Shown one piece after another: positions 6,082 to 14,639 of a stretch of DNA of 24,044 nucleotides. The notes beneath the pieces were generated by a model that was not told the DNA's origin, searched no databases, and worked only from the letters and a program-made list of their open reading frames with translations. The stretch comes from a virus. The stretch covers positions 372-24,415 of IMG/VR virus record IMGVR_UViG_3300000576_000022, one strand, 5' to 3'. Made by a program: the position numbers and the translations under genes. How positions within the stretch are numbered: position 1 is the first letter of the stretch; every line of letters begins with the position of its first letter.

Positions 6082-8049
6082 ATGGCAACAATTAATTCGA
6101 CAGGTAAAAGCAATGAAAAGTCTAAAACGTTAGAGAATTTCTCAACTAATTTGAGTAAGTTAGCTATAGAAGGTAAATTAGAAAAATTGATAGGTAGGGA
6201 AGAAGAAATAGATAGATTGTCTCAGATATTAAGCAGGAAAAAGAAATCTAACCCAGTAGTGGTGGGAGAACCAGGATGTGGTAAAACCGCCTTAATTGAA
6301 GGGTTAGCAATAAATATTGCTGAAGGCAATTGTTCCACCAATTTAATAGGTAAGGAAATTTATAATTTAGATGTTAACTCAATAATTGCTGGTACTAAAT
6401 TCAGAGGTCAGTTTGAAGAAAGAATGAAAATTATTATGCAAGAGGTTAAAGAACATAGTAATATTATATTATTCATTGATGAGGTACATACAATTGTGGG
6501 TGCAGGTAATAGTTCAGAAGGTTTGGATGTGTCAAATATTATAAAACCTTTTTTATCTAGAGGAGAAATACAAATAATCGGTGCTACGACACCTAAAGAA
6601 TATAAAAGTTCATTAGAAAAAGACGGTGCATTAAATAGAAGATTCCAAAAAGTTAATTTAAATGGTACGAATAGAGAGGAAACTTTAAACATATTAAATA
6701 AAATTAAAACTAACTATGAAGAATTTCATAAAGTAAAATATAGTGATAAGTTATTAACTTTATGTGTAGATTTATCTAACAAGTATATAAAAAATAAAGT
6801 ACAACCTGATAAATCTATTGATATATTAGATGAGATAGGTGCTAAAACTAATCTAAATTACCAAGTTCCTGAAGAACTAACTGAACTTAAAAATAAAGCT
6901 AAAGAAATAAAAAAACAAAAAGATTTAGTTGTTAAAAAGCAAGAATTTGAAAGAGCTGCTGAGATAAGAGAAAAAGAAAAAGAGATTATTGAGGAGATAA
7001 GTAGAGTTGAACATGACATTTCGGTAAATAGAAAATATGTTGAAATAAATGAAAATTTATTGTACGACACTATCAGTAGCATGACTAAAATACCTAAAGA
7101 TGTTTTAGATAAAGACGATAATAGTAATATTATTAATATTGAAAAAACATTAAAAAATAAAGTTATCGGTCAAGATGATGCAATTGACAAAATATCTAAG
7201 AGTATTAAAAGAAATTACACTGGTGTTAGAAAAAATGCTAAAACTGTAGGTAATTTTATGTTTGTTGGTTCTACAGGTGTTGGTAAAACTTATTTAGCTA
7301 AACAAATAGCAAGACATGTTTACGGTTCTGAGGATAGTTTAATTAGAATGGATATGAGCGAATTTCAAGAAAAACATACAGCATCTAGATTAGTAGGTGC
7401 ACCTCCTGGTTATGTCGGTTATGGTGAAGGAGGTGAACTGACCGAAAAAGTTAGAAATAACCCACATTCTGTAATATTATTAGATGAGATAGAAAAAGCC
7501 AATAAGGACATATATTCGTTACTATTACAAATAATGGATGATGGACATATTACCGACGGAAATGGCGTTAAAATAGACTTCTCTAATACATTAATAATTA
7601 TGACTTCAAATGTAGGGGTTAAAAAGATGAATTCTATTAAGGGTAGCTTAGGTTTTTCAACAAAAGAAACTTCTTTAGAAAAGCTCAAGAACTCTACTTT
7701 AGATAAAGAGATTAAGGAACATTTTGCACCAGAATTTCTAAATAGAATCGACAATATAGTTAAATTTAATAGATTAAATAAAAAAATGTTGAAAAACATT
7801 ACTAAATTAGAAATTTCAGAATTTATTGAACACATGCACAAAAATAATTATAATATAAACATTACTACCAAAGTAATTGATAAAATAGTTTCAAATGTAA
7901 ATGATTTAGATAATGGTGCTAGACCTATAAAAAGAGAAATTCAAGATTTAGTAGAGAATTTCACTAGCGACATGATATTATTAGGTAAAATAAAACATGG
8001 TAAAGAATATACTATTGGTATTGAAAAAGGTGAATTATCATTGAAATAA
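6082..8049 (+). CDS. ClpA/ClpC-type AAA+ unfoldase lacking the ClpN domain
   Basis: A 655-aa ATP-dependent protein unfoldase with two AAA+ modules. D1 has Walker A GEPGCGKT (62-69) and Walker B LFIDE (Asp133, Glu134), followed by HTIVGAG. A short helical insertion (about 275-310, FERAAEIREKEKEI, UVR-like) takes the place of the long ClpB middle domain. D2 has Walker A GSTGVGKT (396-403), Walker B ILLDEIEKA (Asp468, Glu469) and FLNRID near the arginine-finger/sensor region. Before the latter is LGF (523-525) in the position of the ClpP-docking loop ([ILV]-G-[FL]) of ClpA, ClpC and ClpX, which ClpB lacks. The family's usual N-domain of about 140 residues is absent; the protein starts close to D1. 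A host-type promoter precedes it, suggesting early expression. No phage ClpP is visible, so it may recruit host ClpP (inference). Confidence 0.95.
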   Translation: MATINSTGKSNEKSKTLENFSTNLSKLAIEGKLEKLIGREEEIDRLSQILSRKKKSNPVVVGEPGCGKTALIEGLAINIAEGNCSTNLIGKEIYNLDVNSIIAGTKFRGQFEERMKIIMQEVKEHSNIILFIDEVHTIVGAGNSSEGLDVSNIIKPFLSRGEIQIIGATTPKEYKSSLEKDGALNRRFQKVNLNGTNREETLNILNKIKTNYEEFHKVKYSDKLLTLCVDLSNKYIKNKVQPDKSIDILDEIGAKTNLNYQVPEELTELKNKAKEIKKQKDLVVKKQEFERAAEIREKEKEIIEEISRVEHDISVNRKYVEINENLLYDTISSMTKIPKDVLDKDDNSNIINIEKTLKNKVIGQDDAIDKISKSIKRNYTGVRKNAKTVGNFMFVGSTGVGKTYLAKQIARHVYGSEDSLIRMDMSEFQEKHTASRLVGAPPGYVGYGEGGELTEKVRNNPHSVILLDEIEKANKDIYSLLLQIMDDGHITDGNGVKIDFSNTLIIMTSNVGVKKMNSIKGSLGFSTKETSLEKLKNSTLDKEIKEHFAPEFLNRIDNIVKFNRLNKKMLKNITKLEISEFIEHMHKNNYNINITTKVIDKIVSNVNDLDNGARPIKREIQDLVENFTSDMILLGKIKHGKEYTIGIEKGELSLK

Positions 8050-8101
8050 GTAGCTAAGTTAAATTTTACTTAAAGACTAGACAATAAACGTATGTAATGA
8101 T

Positions 8102-8109
8102 TATATTTG
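8102..8109 (+). promoter_or_regulatory. Host-type -7 promoter element of the secreted-protein gene
   Basis: TATATTTG, with 32 nt to the ATG at 8142 and an A/T-rich leader. It is identical to the elements at 6045, 15898 and 22048. Confidence 0.6.
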
Positions 8110-8141
8110 TATTATTATTATTAATTTAAAATATAAACAAA

Positions 8142-8678
8142 ATGAAAAAATTAATGTTATTATTACTAGTATTCACTACAACTTTATTGTTTAGTCAAAA
8201 AGAAGATTTTATTGTCGATGAATTCGAATGGGAAAATATGGAAACTTATGTTGACTTATGTAATAAAACAAGGTCGACATATGAGTTAAGTTCAGAACAA
8301 AAAAGAAAAATAGATTCTATAAATGAAACTTTAATAACTCATAGAGTGGTTTATGTTCATAGAGAAAAATCTAGGGATGGTGAATTATCGGTTATCGCTT
8401 ATACTTTATTAAGTGATGAAGAGTTTAATTTTATGATGGATAATACTTATAGTAATAAAAATAATAGTAAAGATTACATTAGGTTAGTTATATATAATAT
8501 GCAACCTAAAGTAAAAAATATTAAATCAATGACATTGAACCAATTATTAATATTAGATGAATTATATGGTAAAGAAAGAGTTTTAGATACTCATATGGAT
8601 TATGATGATGATGGTAATTTTGTAGAACATAAATCTGAACCTATAACAATTCCTCCAACATTATCAGATAAAAGATAA
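8142..8678 (+). CDS. Small exported protein with a flavobacterial signal peptide
   Basis: 178 residues. The N-terminus is a textbook signal peptide: MKKLM, then the hydrophobic core LLLLVFTTTLLF, then SQ, a cleavage context common in Flavobacteriia. No lipobox cysteine is present, so type I cleavage is expected. The mature part is acidic and contains SSEQKRKIDSINETLITHRV, a probable beta segment (RVVYVHREKSRDGELSVIAY) and an Asp-rich tail (DTHMDYDDDGNFVEH). No enzyme motif is recognised. It has its own host-type promoter and a strong downstream terminator, so it is a separate unit. A role at the host periplasm or envelope, such as superinfection exclusion, is possible but inferred only from export. 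Confidence 0.8.
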   Translation: MKKLMLLLLVFTTTLLFSQKEDFIVDEFEWENMETYVDLCNKTRSTYELSSEQKRKIDSINETLITHRVVYVHREKSRDGELSVIAYTLLSDEEFNFMMDNTYSNKNNSKDYIRLVIYNMQPKVKNIKSMTLNQLLILDELYGKERVLDTHMDYDDDGNFVEHKSEPITIPPTLSDKR

Positions 8679-8708
8679 AAAAAAGACTCTGATTAGAGTC
8701 TTTTTTTT
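8677..8708. terminator. Symmetric bidirectional terminator between convergent genes
   Basis: GACTCT (8685-8690), loop GATT, AGAGTC (8695-8700), flanked by eight A on the left and eight T on the right. It overlaps the stop codons of the genes on both strands and can end both transcripts. Confidence 0.92.
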
Positions 8709-9858
8709 AACACAGGTAGTTGATAGTTAAATTCATATTAGATGCAGGTGTTTTTATATTTAATTCCTCAACGTTTTTAATTTTAATTTTATAAGGTTCG
8801 TTAATTAACTTAGGGGTTAAATTATAAACCTCATCTTTAATTTCATTAAAATAATCGGTATATTTTTTATATACGTTATCACTTATACCTTTACCTCCTT
8901 TAATTAATATCGCAATCATTTTAAATAGATTATCAAAATCTGCATTACCTTTACCATAGAAATATTTCAAATAATCATATAACACTCTACCCCCCGAACT
9001 AATAGGTACTTTTTCTGAAGATAATATACTTTTAATACCGCTACCTTGGTCTGAATTATTAGTTAAAAAACCTAGTACATTTCTATTACTGGGTACTTTA
9101 AATTCTTCATTTTCAATACCTGAAAATAATTCTATTGTAGGGAAGTGATACCTAATAATACCGACAGCTAATTTAGAAAACGTAGTACCGTAAGGCTCTA
9201 AATTGTAGTTAGAGTATGTTGTCCTTAACTCATCTATAACTTCACCTTTTGAATTTACAGGTTTAAATAGGTTACCACTTTGTATAATTAAAAGTTCATT
9301 ATGTTTCTCACTAAACTTATATTCTGACGAATCTGTGGCAATAAAATTATTATTTACCTTATTACTAATTATTATTTTTTTATTTTTACAAGGCTTACTT
9401 ATGCTAACCCTAACAACTGAAATTTCAATAAATTGTTCAGAATTATATTTTCTAAGTTTATTTTTATCTTTTAAATCTTCAGGAGAGTTGTAAGGTGTAT
9501 CACCCACAACTAAATCATCAATCTTTAAATTTATATCAACATCTAAATCACTTAATCTAGATTCTATATATTTATAGGTTTTTCTAGCTCTAACCTTAGC
9601 TAATTTACCCTCACTCATACTATCAGGGTTGGTTACTTTGGATTCCCCCGCAGTTATTGATATATTGAAACTACCTTCTCTAAATCTACCTCCAACCTTA
9701 TCAAACATATTGTCGACCAAAACTTTAATTTTACTATCTGTTTCACTACCCATAGGAAATAAAACTCTGTTTTTATATAATAATTTAACTTCTTCCTGTT
9801 GCTCTACTAATTTTTTGACTATATTCTTTAAGTCAGATTCTGTAAGTCTAATCTTCAT
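8707..9858 (-). CDS. Phage protein of unknown function with an N-terminal [IL]xE tag and an OmpA-like pattern
   Basis: The start chosen is ATG at 9858 (MKIRLTESDLKNIVKKLVEQ), giving 383 aa. The in-frame TTG at 9927 lies inside a terminator hairpin, and the sequence between consists of promoter-like DNA. Residues 1-19 form an amphipathic helix ending LVE-Q, like several other proteins here. Residues about 55-160 have a pattern reminiscent of OmpA-like domains: a beta strand (SFNISITAGES), an Asn/Ser-rich loop, a helix with GKLAKVRARKTYKYIESRL, and a closing strand (EQFIEISVVRVSI). This resemblance is weak. The C-terminal part (GRVLYDYLKYFYGKGNADF) is helical. It is monocistronic between two terminators, under a late-type motif. 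A virion or cell-wall-related role is inferred from neighbours. Confidence 0.78.
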   Translation of the reverse strand: MKIRLTESDLKNIVKKLVEQQEEVKLLYKNRVLFPMGSETDSKIKVLVDNMFDKVGGRFREGSFNISITAGESKVTNPDSMSEGKLAKVRARKTYKYIESRLSDLDVDINLKIDDLVVGDTPYNSPEDLKDKNKLRKYNSEQFIEISVVRVSISKPCKNKKIIISNKVNNNFIATDSSEYKFSEKHNELLIIQSGNLFKPVNSKGEVIDELRTTYSNYNLEPYGTTFSKLAVGIIRYHFPTIELFSGIENEEFKVPSNRNVLGFLTNNSDQGSGIKSILSSEKVPISSGGRVLYDYLKYFYGKGNADFDNLFKMIAILIKGGKGISDNVYKKYTDYFNEIKDEVYNLTPKLINEPYKIKIKNVEELNIKTPASNMNLTINYLC

Positions 9859-9865
9859 ATTATTG

Positions 9866-9880
9866 TTTTTATATAAATAT
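9866..9880 (-). promoter_or_regulatory. Putative late-type promoter motif
   Basis: The coding strand reads ATATTTATATAAAAA, 7 nt before the ATG at 9858. Sequence and spacing are almost identical to the site before 14632. Confidence 0.5.
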
Positions 9881-9911
9881 GTTAAGTTAGCTAAAAATAC
9901 CTTTAAAATAT

Positions 9912-9941
9912 AAAAAAAACGGCTCAACTAAGAACCGTTTT
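9912..9941 (-). terminator. Terminator of the 10045-15806 operon
   Basis: The stem AAAACGG / CCGTTTT, with a partly paired inner loop (9923-9934), is followed in the minus direction by a run of eight T. It lies about 100 nt after the stop at 10045. The intervening 9942-10044 stretch holds no gene that I can see. Confidence 0.8.
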
Positions 9942-10044
9942 GAAAATTTAAGAATATCTCCTTTTATTTTAAAATTATAGACTTGCCTATAAATAGACTT
10001 TACCAAAAACGGTTCGACAGTCATATATGCCGATATAAAATAGT

Positions 10045-11322
10045 TTATTTATTGAATAAAGACTTACCAGTCTCTACCCCAATCTTACCATCTATTTTTA
10101 AATCATTCTTTTCTTGATACTTTTTAACGACATTCTCCATTTTTTCATCAAAAATACCGTTAGTTTCTAAATTTAATTTACTTTTAAACATGTTAATAAC
10201 CTCTCTTATTGCAGGATATTCGTTAGAATGTTTATGGACGCCCTTTTGTAATAGAAATCTTTTATTTTTAAGTCCATCAATCACATCTTTAACAGATACC
10301 TGACCTTTATTTGGTATTTTTTTACTTTTTTCTGATTTGCTTTTTTCAGCTTTGTCTTTTTCAGCTTTGTCTTTTTCAGTTTTTCTTTTTTCAGACTTAT
10401 CGCTTTTATCAGTACTAATAATTGGTATTTCTTCACCATCAGGAGTTATAACCCCAGGTACTGACGATTCTTCTATATTTTTATTTTCTAATTTAATATT
10501 GCTAGTATTTAAACACGTCAATTTACCTATAACTTTGCCTCCACTACTAGCTTCTCGCATAATATAATCGTCTCCTTTTTTATATATTACACGATTTTCA
10601 ATTCTGTCATTTACATCCATTTTCACAATTAAAAATGGTATATTATTAACACTTATTTTACTTTTCATAGGTAAAGTTTTAAAACAAGGATAATCTCGAA
10701 TCACGTCACTTTCTAGTTTTTCGGAAAGTTTTTCTAATTTATTAGCTTTACACGCTGTTTCACTGAAGTGTCTAGGAAACATTTCTTCACTATAAAAATT
10801 TTTAGCAAAACTTTTAATTTTTTCTATTCTACTTTGTCTCATTGGGTTCATAGAATAGTCCCTGTTAGCCTCATAATAGGTTAATAAACTTTCCCCTCTA
10901 TATTGGGCAAATTTAATGTCTATGTATAGAGCTAAAGGTAAATATAATACATTATTATCCCAAAAGTTTTCTATTTCACTATTAATCCTTTTATAGTATG
11001 GAAAAACGTTAAAATTTTCATCATCACTAAAATAAATGTCTAATCCACCACCTAAATCATCTAGTTCAGTTTCATCTTTCATTAACTTAACTACTGTCTT
11101 AGGGTATTTTTTAACTTGGTCATATATCCACTCTATTTCATTTCTTTTAATAGAGGTTACACCAACATTTTTACGGATTCTAACCCAAACACTGTCAGCA
11201 GCATTTTTAGTTATAACATTCAAAGGTTCACATTTCTTATTATATACAAATTCTTTTTTGGATTCACTTTCACGTATAAGTCCGTATAGTTTTTTTATTC
11301 TAATTCTTTCTAAATTGTCCAT
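10045..11322 (-). CDS. Phage protein with a C-terminal peptidoglycan-binding domain (PG_binding_1-like)
   Basis: The ATG at 11322 (MDNLERIRIKKLYGLIRESE, 425 aa) is preferred. It follows the upstream TGA after one base, whereas a GTG at 11343 would create an overlap. The N-terminus is an amphipathic helix ending IRE-S (residues 16-19), the recurrent tag of this window. Residues about 20-290 form a globular region without a recognised fold. A Lys/Glu/Ser-rich linker follows (EKDKAEKDKAEKSKSEKSKK), encoded partly by a duplicated 15-bp unit at 10342-10371. The last 55 residues match PG_binding_1 (PF01471): EVINMFKSKLNL, then NGIFDEKMENVVKKYQEKND and LKIDGKIGVETGKSL. The protein probably anchors to cell wall, either in the virion or during lysis. 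No catalytic motif was seen. Confidence 0.85.
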   Translation of the reverse strand: MDNLERIRIKKLYGLIRESESKKEFVYNKKCEPLNVITKNAADSVWVRIRKNVGVTSIKRNEIEWIYDQVKKYPKTVVKLMKDETELDDLGGGLDIYFSDDENFNVFPYYKRINSEIENFWDNNVLYLPLALYIDIKFAQYRGESLLTYYEANRDYSMNPMRQSRIEKIKSFAKNFYSEEMFPRHFSETACKANKLEKLSEKLESDVIRDYPCFKTLPMKSKISVNNIPFLIVKMDVNDRIENRVIYKKGDDYIMREASSGGKVIGKLTCLNTSNIKLENKNIEESSVPGVITPDGEEIPIISTDKSDKSEKRKTEKDKAEKDKAEKSKSEKSKKIPNKGQVSVKDVIDGLKNKRFLLQKGVHKHSNEYPAIREVINMFKSKLNLETNGIFDEKMENVVKKYQEKNDLKIDGKIGVETGKSLFNK

Positions 11323-11323
11323 A

Positions 11324-12025
11324 TCATTTTTTCTTCCAAACACTTATCTTCTTACTAAACTCTGGATGATTTAAAATTTTCTTCTTATAATCAGAACTAT
11401 CCAAAGGCTCTCTAAATAAATATCCTTTAGATAATAATTTACTTATAATATCTTTTTGAATTTTATTTAGATTATTATTTAATTTGTTAGTTGATATTAG
11501 CTTGTTTAAGCCACTTTCTTCTTTTTCGGATAGTTCTTCATCCGAAAATCTTAAAGGTTCATTATCTAGCTTATTTGCGTGTTTATTTAGTACTTTATCT
11601 TTAGTTTCATTTTCTAAACTAGAATTAATTTCAACTTTATCACCTGGTACAATACTAAAATCTCTTAAATCTGGACCAGAATTATTTATTATGGTGAAAT
11701 AATTTATACCCCCACTTAAAAAATCAGAACTTTGTTCTTCATCTGAAAACGGTAGATTAATATCAGAACTTTTATCATATGAACCTAATCGAACAAAAGG
11801 TTCGTTAGTTTTTTTGTCCATACCTTTAACCACAACTACAGACTTTATAAATGCAATGTCTTTAGGGTATTTTTTAATAAAATTCCTAAATTTATTTTTT
11901 ATATCTTCAATTTCCGAGTTATTAAACTCCACCAATTTTTTTTGTTGTACATCTTTCTTAATATCTATACTATAGAAATTAATTTCATTTAATTTGTCAC
12001 TTATAATATATTCTATGCTTGCCAT
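11324..12025 (-). CDS. Hypothetical protein (233 aa)
   Basis: It starts MASIEYIISDKLNEINFYSI. The N-terminal half alternates beta and helix and includes AFIKSVVVVKGMDKKTNEPF. The middle contains two acidic Ser-rich stretches (PFSDEEQSS and RFSDEELSEKEESG), and the C-terminus is basic (HPEFSKKISVWKKK). No domain is recognised, and there is no signal peptide or transmembrane helix. It begins 23 nt after the 517-aa gene and stops one base before the peptidoglycan-binding protein's ATG, so these three are co-translated. A structural role is inferred from operon membership only. Confidence 0.75.
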   Translation of the reverse strand: MASIEYIISDKLNEINFYSIDIKKDVQQKKLVEFNNSEIEDIKNKFRNFIKKYPKDIAFIKSVVVVKGMDKKTNEPFVRLGSYDKSSDINLPFSDEEQSSDFLSGGINYFTIINNSGPDLRDFSIVPGDKVEINSSLENETKDKVLNKHANKLDNEPLRFSDEELSEKEESGLNKLISTNKLNNNLNKIQKDIISKLLSKGYLFREPLDSSDYKKKILNHPEFSKKISVWKKK

Positions 12026-12048
12026 ATTAATTATTTTATTTTATTTTG

Positions 12049-13602
12049 TTATTTTATGCAGACATCAATACTATTTACCGCATTCTTGATACTCACATCT
12101 TTATTATTAGATACCCAACGATGACCACGATTTAACAATCTTATGTAATTATTTGGACCACCTTCACAATTAGAGTCTAAATAATATAATTTAACTTCAT
12201 TCGTATCATCATTAATTTTTAGTGCCCCACTTTTTATAATATTAATTGTGGACGGTTTTATGTTGTCACCATATTTATCAATAATATATTTTACAATATC
12301 TTCTTTTCTAATATTTTCACCTTCAGCTTCAGACTTAACTATATTAGAAAATAATTCGAAAGTTTCCATTATAAATTGATACGGTAATGAAAGTATATTT
12401 GTAATGACTCCCCCACCTATTTTACTGATTAGTTCAAAATTACTAATATTTTCATCATGACCTTTTAAATAATCACCAATATTTCTATTTGGGTCTGCAA
12501 TTACATACATTAAATTGGCAGTTTTAAATCCCAATACTATACGAAATAGATGTTTATTAAACCAAGTTTTTCTAAGTATTTTAATAAAAGCTTTCAAAAA
12601 TGCAATAGCAGAACTTTTATCTGTAGCTTTTCCAAGAAAACTCTTTTTAGCATCCTTAAAAGATTTACTTTTTAAAAATGCACCCAGTAACTGATTATAT
12701 CTTTCTCTATTAGTTGTAAATAATTTTTCTAACACAGCTTTATCTCTATTGAATAACCTACCAGTAGTTAATTCACGCTTAGATTCATTCTTAAGATAAG
12801 TTACGAAAGTATCGACTTCTCTTTTACTTAAACGTTTAAACCCTAATTCTTTATTTAATAACCTAACACTGTTAGCAATATCTTCATTAGAAGTCCTCAT
12901 ACTTTCAATATTATTCAATAGACTTTTATATCCTTTACTTTGTTTAATATCTACCCTATTAACATTTTTAGCTGCTCTACCAGATAACTTAGTTAATCTA
13001 TCAAGAGCAGCATTTTTATTAGCTTGTCTTATAACATTTTGAGCCCCTGAATTAGCCACATCCGTAAAGCCAAATTCTCTAAAGCTAATTCTATCATCTA
13101 AAATTTTATTAACTTTTTTCAAGTTATCACTGTTAGATAAAAATTCAGACACTTTATCTTCAGGAATGTTTCTAATATCAGTAACATTAACTCTAACACC
13201 TTTTTGTTTGGCATATAATTCATAAGCTATTTTTTTAATTTCTAAATCAATAACTCTTTTAGCTTCACTACTATTTTTGAAAAAATTAGTGAATATTATT
13301 TTATAGTTTTTAGGGTCTTCTGATATGAATTTAGCAAACCTTATTTTGTCTTCATTTTTTAATTTGGATAAACCTCTAAAATAATTTAATTGATTATGTA
13401 ATTTAACGAAATTACTTTCACCGCCTAATTTTTTATGAGCATCTTTTTTACTCAAAGTGTTAAACCAGTCTGCCAACTCATCAAGCATTTTTTTATTAGA
13501 AAATAACTTACCAATACTAACCTCTAATAAAATATTATTAGTATATCTATTTATATTTTCATTAATATAATTTTTTATTTCGACACTATTCATTCCAAAC
13601 AT
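12049..13602 (-). CDS. Large basic helical protein, probable virion component of unknown function
   Basis: 517 residues (514 if the second ATG at 13593, MNSVEIKNYINEN, is used; both starts overlap the upstream stop and I cannot decide). The protein is strongly basic and mostly helical. It has an [IL]xE site (YINEN) near the N-terminus. Residues about 345-420 hold hydrophobic segments (LFRIVLGFKTANLMYVIAD and GGGVITNILSLPYQFIMETF) that could be membrane-associated. No enzyme motif is recognised. Its stop is 23 nt before the next gene, and its start overlaps the membrane protein encoded upstream. The combination of size, basic charge and hydrophobic patches fits a DNA-ejection or injected virion protein, but this is inference. 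Confidence 0.75.
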   Translation of the reverse strand: MFGMNSVEIKNYINENINRYTNNILLEVSIGKLFSNKKMLDELADWFNTLSKKDAHKKLGGESNFVKLHNQLNYFRGLSKLKNEDKIRFAKFISEDPKNYKIIFTNFFKNSSEAKRVIDLEIKKIAYELYAKQKGVRVNVTDIRNIPEDKVSEFLSNSDNLKKVNKILDDRISFREFGFTDVANSGAQNVIRQANKNAALDRLTKLSGRAAKNVNRVDIKQSKGYKSLLNNIESMRTSNEDIANSVRLLNKELGFKRLSKREVDTFVTYLKNESKRELTTGRLFNRDKAVLEKLFTTNRERYNQLLGAFLKSKSFKDAKKSFLGKATDKSSAIAFLKAFIKILRKTWFNKHLFRIVLGFKTANLMYVIADPNRNIGDYLKGHDENISNFELISKIGGGVITNILSLPYQFIMETFELFSNIVKSEAEGENIRKEDIVKYIIDKYGDNIKPSTINIIKSGALKINDDTNEVKLYYLDSNCEGGPNNYIRLLNRGHRWVSNNKDVSIKNAVNSIDVCIK

Positions 13603-14374
13603 CTTTTATTAACTTTATCATAGCTTCAGATTCGCTTTCAGTTATTTCATCATTTTCTATTGCCCCATCTAATATATTTCGTATGTTTTCATAATGTTCA
13701 TCCGAACTATTAGCTATACTAATAATATCTGATATGTTATCGTCATTAACCTCTCCTTTGTTTCCGTCAGATATATTAGTTAAGCCATAATATGATGCAA
13801 TATTATTATAACTTATTGCGACACCTTGATATATTAATACTGTACCCATAAATTTAGCAATAACATTACTAAATATTTTTTTATTTTTAAGTTTAGACAA
13901 AAATAATAAAAATTTAATAAATTTTAATTTCTTTGCTATACCAATAAATGATTTGGTAGCTGCATTTTTAATTGCTATAGATTTAATAACTGATTTATTA
14001 TTTTTTAATTCTTTTAACGCTGTTATTTCTTTTTTCGTAATTCCAGCTTTTTTCAAATTACCCGTTTTTTTAGCTTCACTCAGTTTCTTAGATAATTTAA
14101 CTGCACCTTTAGGACCTAATTTAGCCATCATAGGTAAACTTTTTGCCATTACAGTACCAGGTATTAAAGCGAATAAAACACTTAACCCAGCGTCCATCTT
14201 ATCACCTTTGCTATACTCAATACCAGCAACGCCTAATTGGATAACTGAAGATAATATAGCACCTATGGGTGGCGCAATAAAAACCAACCCTACTGATGTA
14301 ACATTTAAAATAGTTATTAAATTTTTTTCAGCCCAACTCTTTCTTTTATTATATAATAATTGTTCGTTTAACAT
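13586..14374 (-). CDS. Hydrophobic membrane-type protein with a pre-toxin-like segment
   Basis: 262 residues. Residues 18-75 are two or three hydrophobic helices: LITILNVTSVGLVFIAPPIG, ILSSVIQLGVAGIEYSKGDK, then MDAGLSVLFALIPGTVMA. The pattern aGi-x-y-x-x-GDxxxAgLSxxxalIPG resembles the hydrophobic pre-toxin regions seen in polymorphic toxins and secretion effectors. A basic helical middle follows (KGAVKLSKKLSEAKKTGN), then another hydrophobic segment (FMGTVLIYQGVAISYNNIAS) and an acidic tail. LNE-Q occurs at residues 2-5. It lies 3 nt after the small 84-aa gene and overlaps the 517-aa gene by 17 nt. A membrane-penetrating or ejection-channel role is plausible. No toxin domain is attached. 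Confidence 0.75.
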   Translation of the reverse strand: MLNEQLLYNKRKSWAEKNLITILNVTSVGLVFIAPPIGAILSSVIQLGVAGIEYSKGDKMDAGLSVLFALIPGTVMAKSLPMMAKLGPKGAVKLSKKLSEAKKTGNLKKAGITKKEITALKELKNNKSVIKSIAIKNAATKSFIGIAKKLKFIKFLLFLSKLKNKKIFSNVIAKFMGTVLIYQGVAISYNNIASYYGLTNISDGNKGEVNDDNISDIISIANSSDEHYENIRNILDGAIENDEITESESEAMIKLIKDVWNE

Positions 14375-14377
14375 ATA

Positions 14378-14632
14378 TCATTTCAATTTATTGGCTACAC
14401 CCCTATTAATACCATCTTCCCAAGGTATTGAATCATCCAAGGTATTAGCTTTACCCCTTTCAATATTAATTTCTTTTTCCCAAACACCAACATCATTAGT
14501 TTGTTGTATGTCTATATCAGTTTCAGTACCAGTGTCTGTAGTTGCATCCTCAAACTCTAAAAACTCTTCTTTAGATTCCATGTCAGAAACTATCTTTTTA
14601 ATAATATCAATAAGTTTTATTTTTTTAATCAA
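14378..14632 (-). CDS. Small acidic protein with a TTG start
   Basis: 84 residues from TTG at 14632 (MIKKIKLIDIIKKIVSDMES). The TTG is supported by the promoter-like motif 7 nt upstream, which has the same sequence and spacing as the one before the ATG at 9858. An in-frame ATG at 14581 would leave a 67-aa protein and a much longer leader. The N-terminus is a basic amphipathic helix, the centre is acidic and Thr-rich (EDATTDTGTETDIDIQQTND), and the C-terminus ends SIPWEDGINRGVANKLK. No family is recognised. It opens a sub-operon with the membrane protein 3 nt downstream. Confidence 0.65.
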   Translation of the reverse strand: MIKKIKLIDIIKKIVSDMESKEEFLEFEDATTDTGTETDIDIQQTNDVGVWEKEINIERGKANTLDDSIPWEDGINRGVANKLK

Positions 14633-14639
14633 AGTTATC

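Noticed and set aside
6082-8049. Assignment as ClpB disaggregase
   Set aside because: There is no long middle coiled-coil domain, and a ClpP-type LGF loop is present, favouring ClpA/ClpC type.
8050-8101. Hairpin TAAGT/ACTTA after the unfoldase gene as terminator
   Set aside because: The stem is only 5 bp and no T-run follows; it is too weak to call.
9859-9927. Extension of the 383-aa protein to a TTG at 9927
   Set aside because: The extension would start inside a terminator hairpin and include the promoter-like motif; the ATG at 9858 restores the recurrent N-terminal tag.
11323-11343. GTG start at 11343 for the peptidoglycan-binding protein
   Set aside because: The ATG at 11322 follows the upstream stop after one base and gives the tag-like N-terminus; the GTG would overlap the upstream gene.
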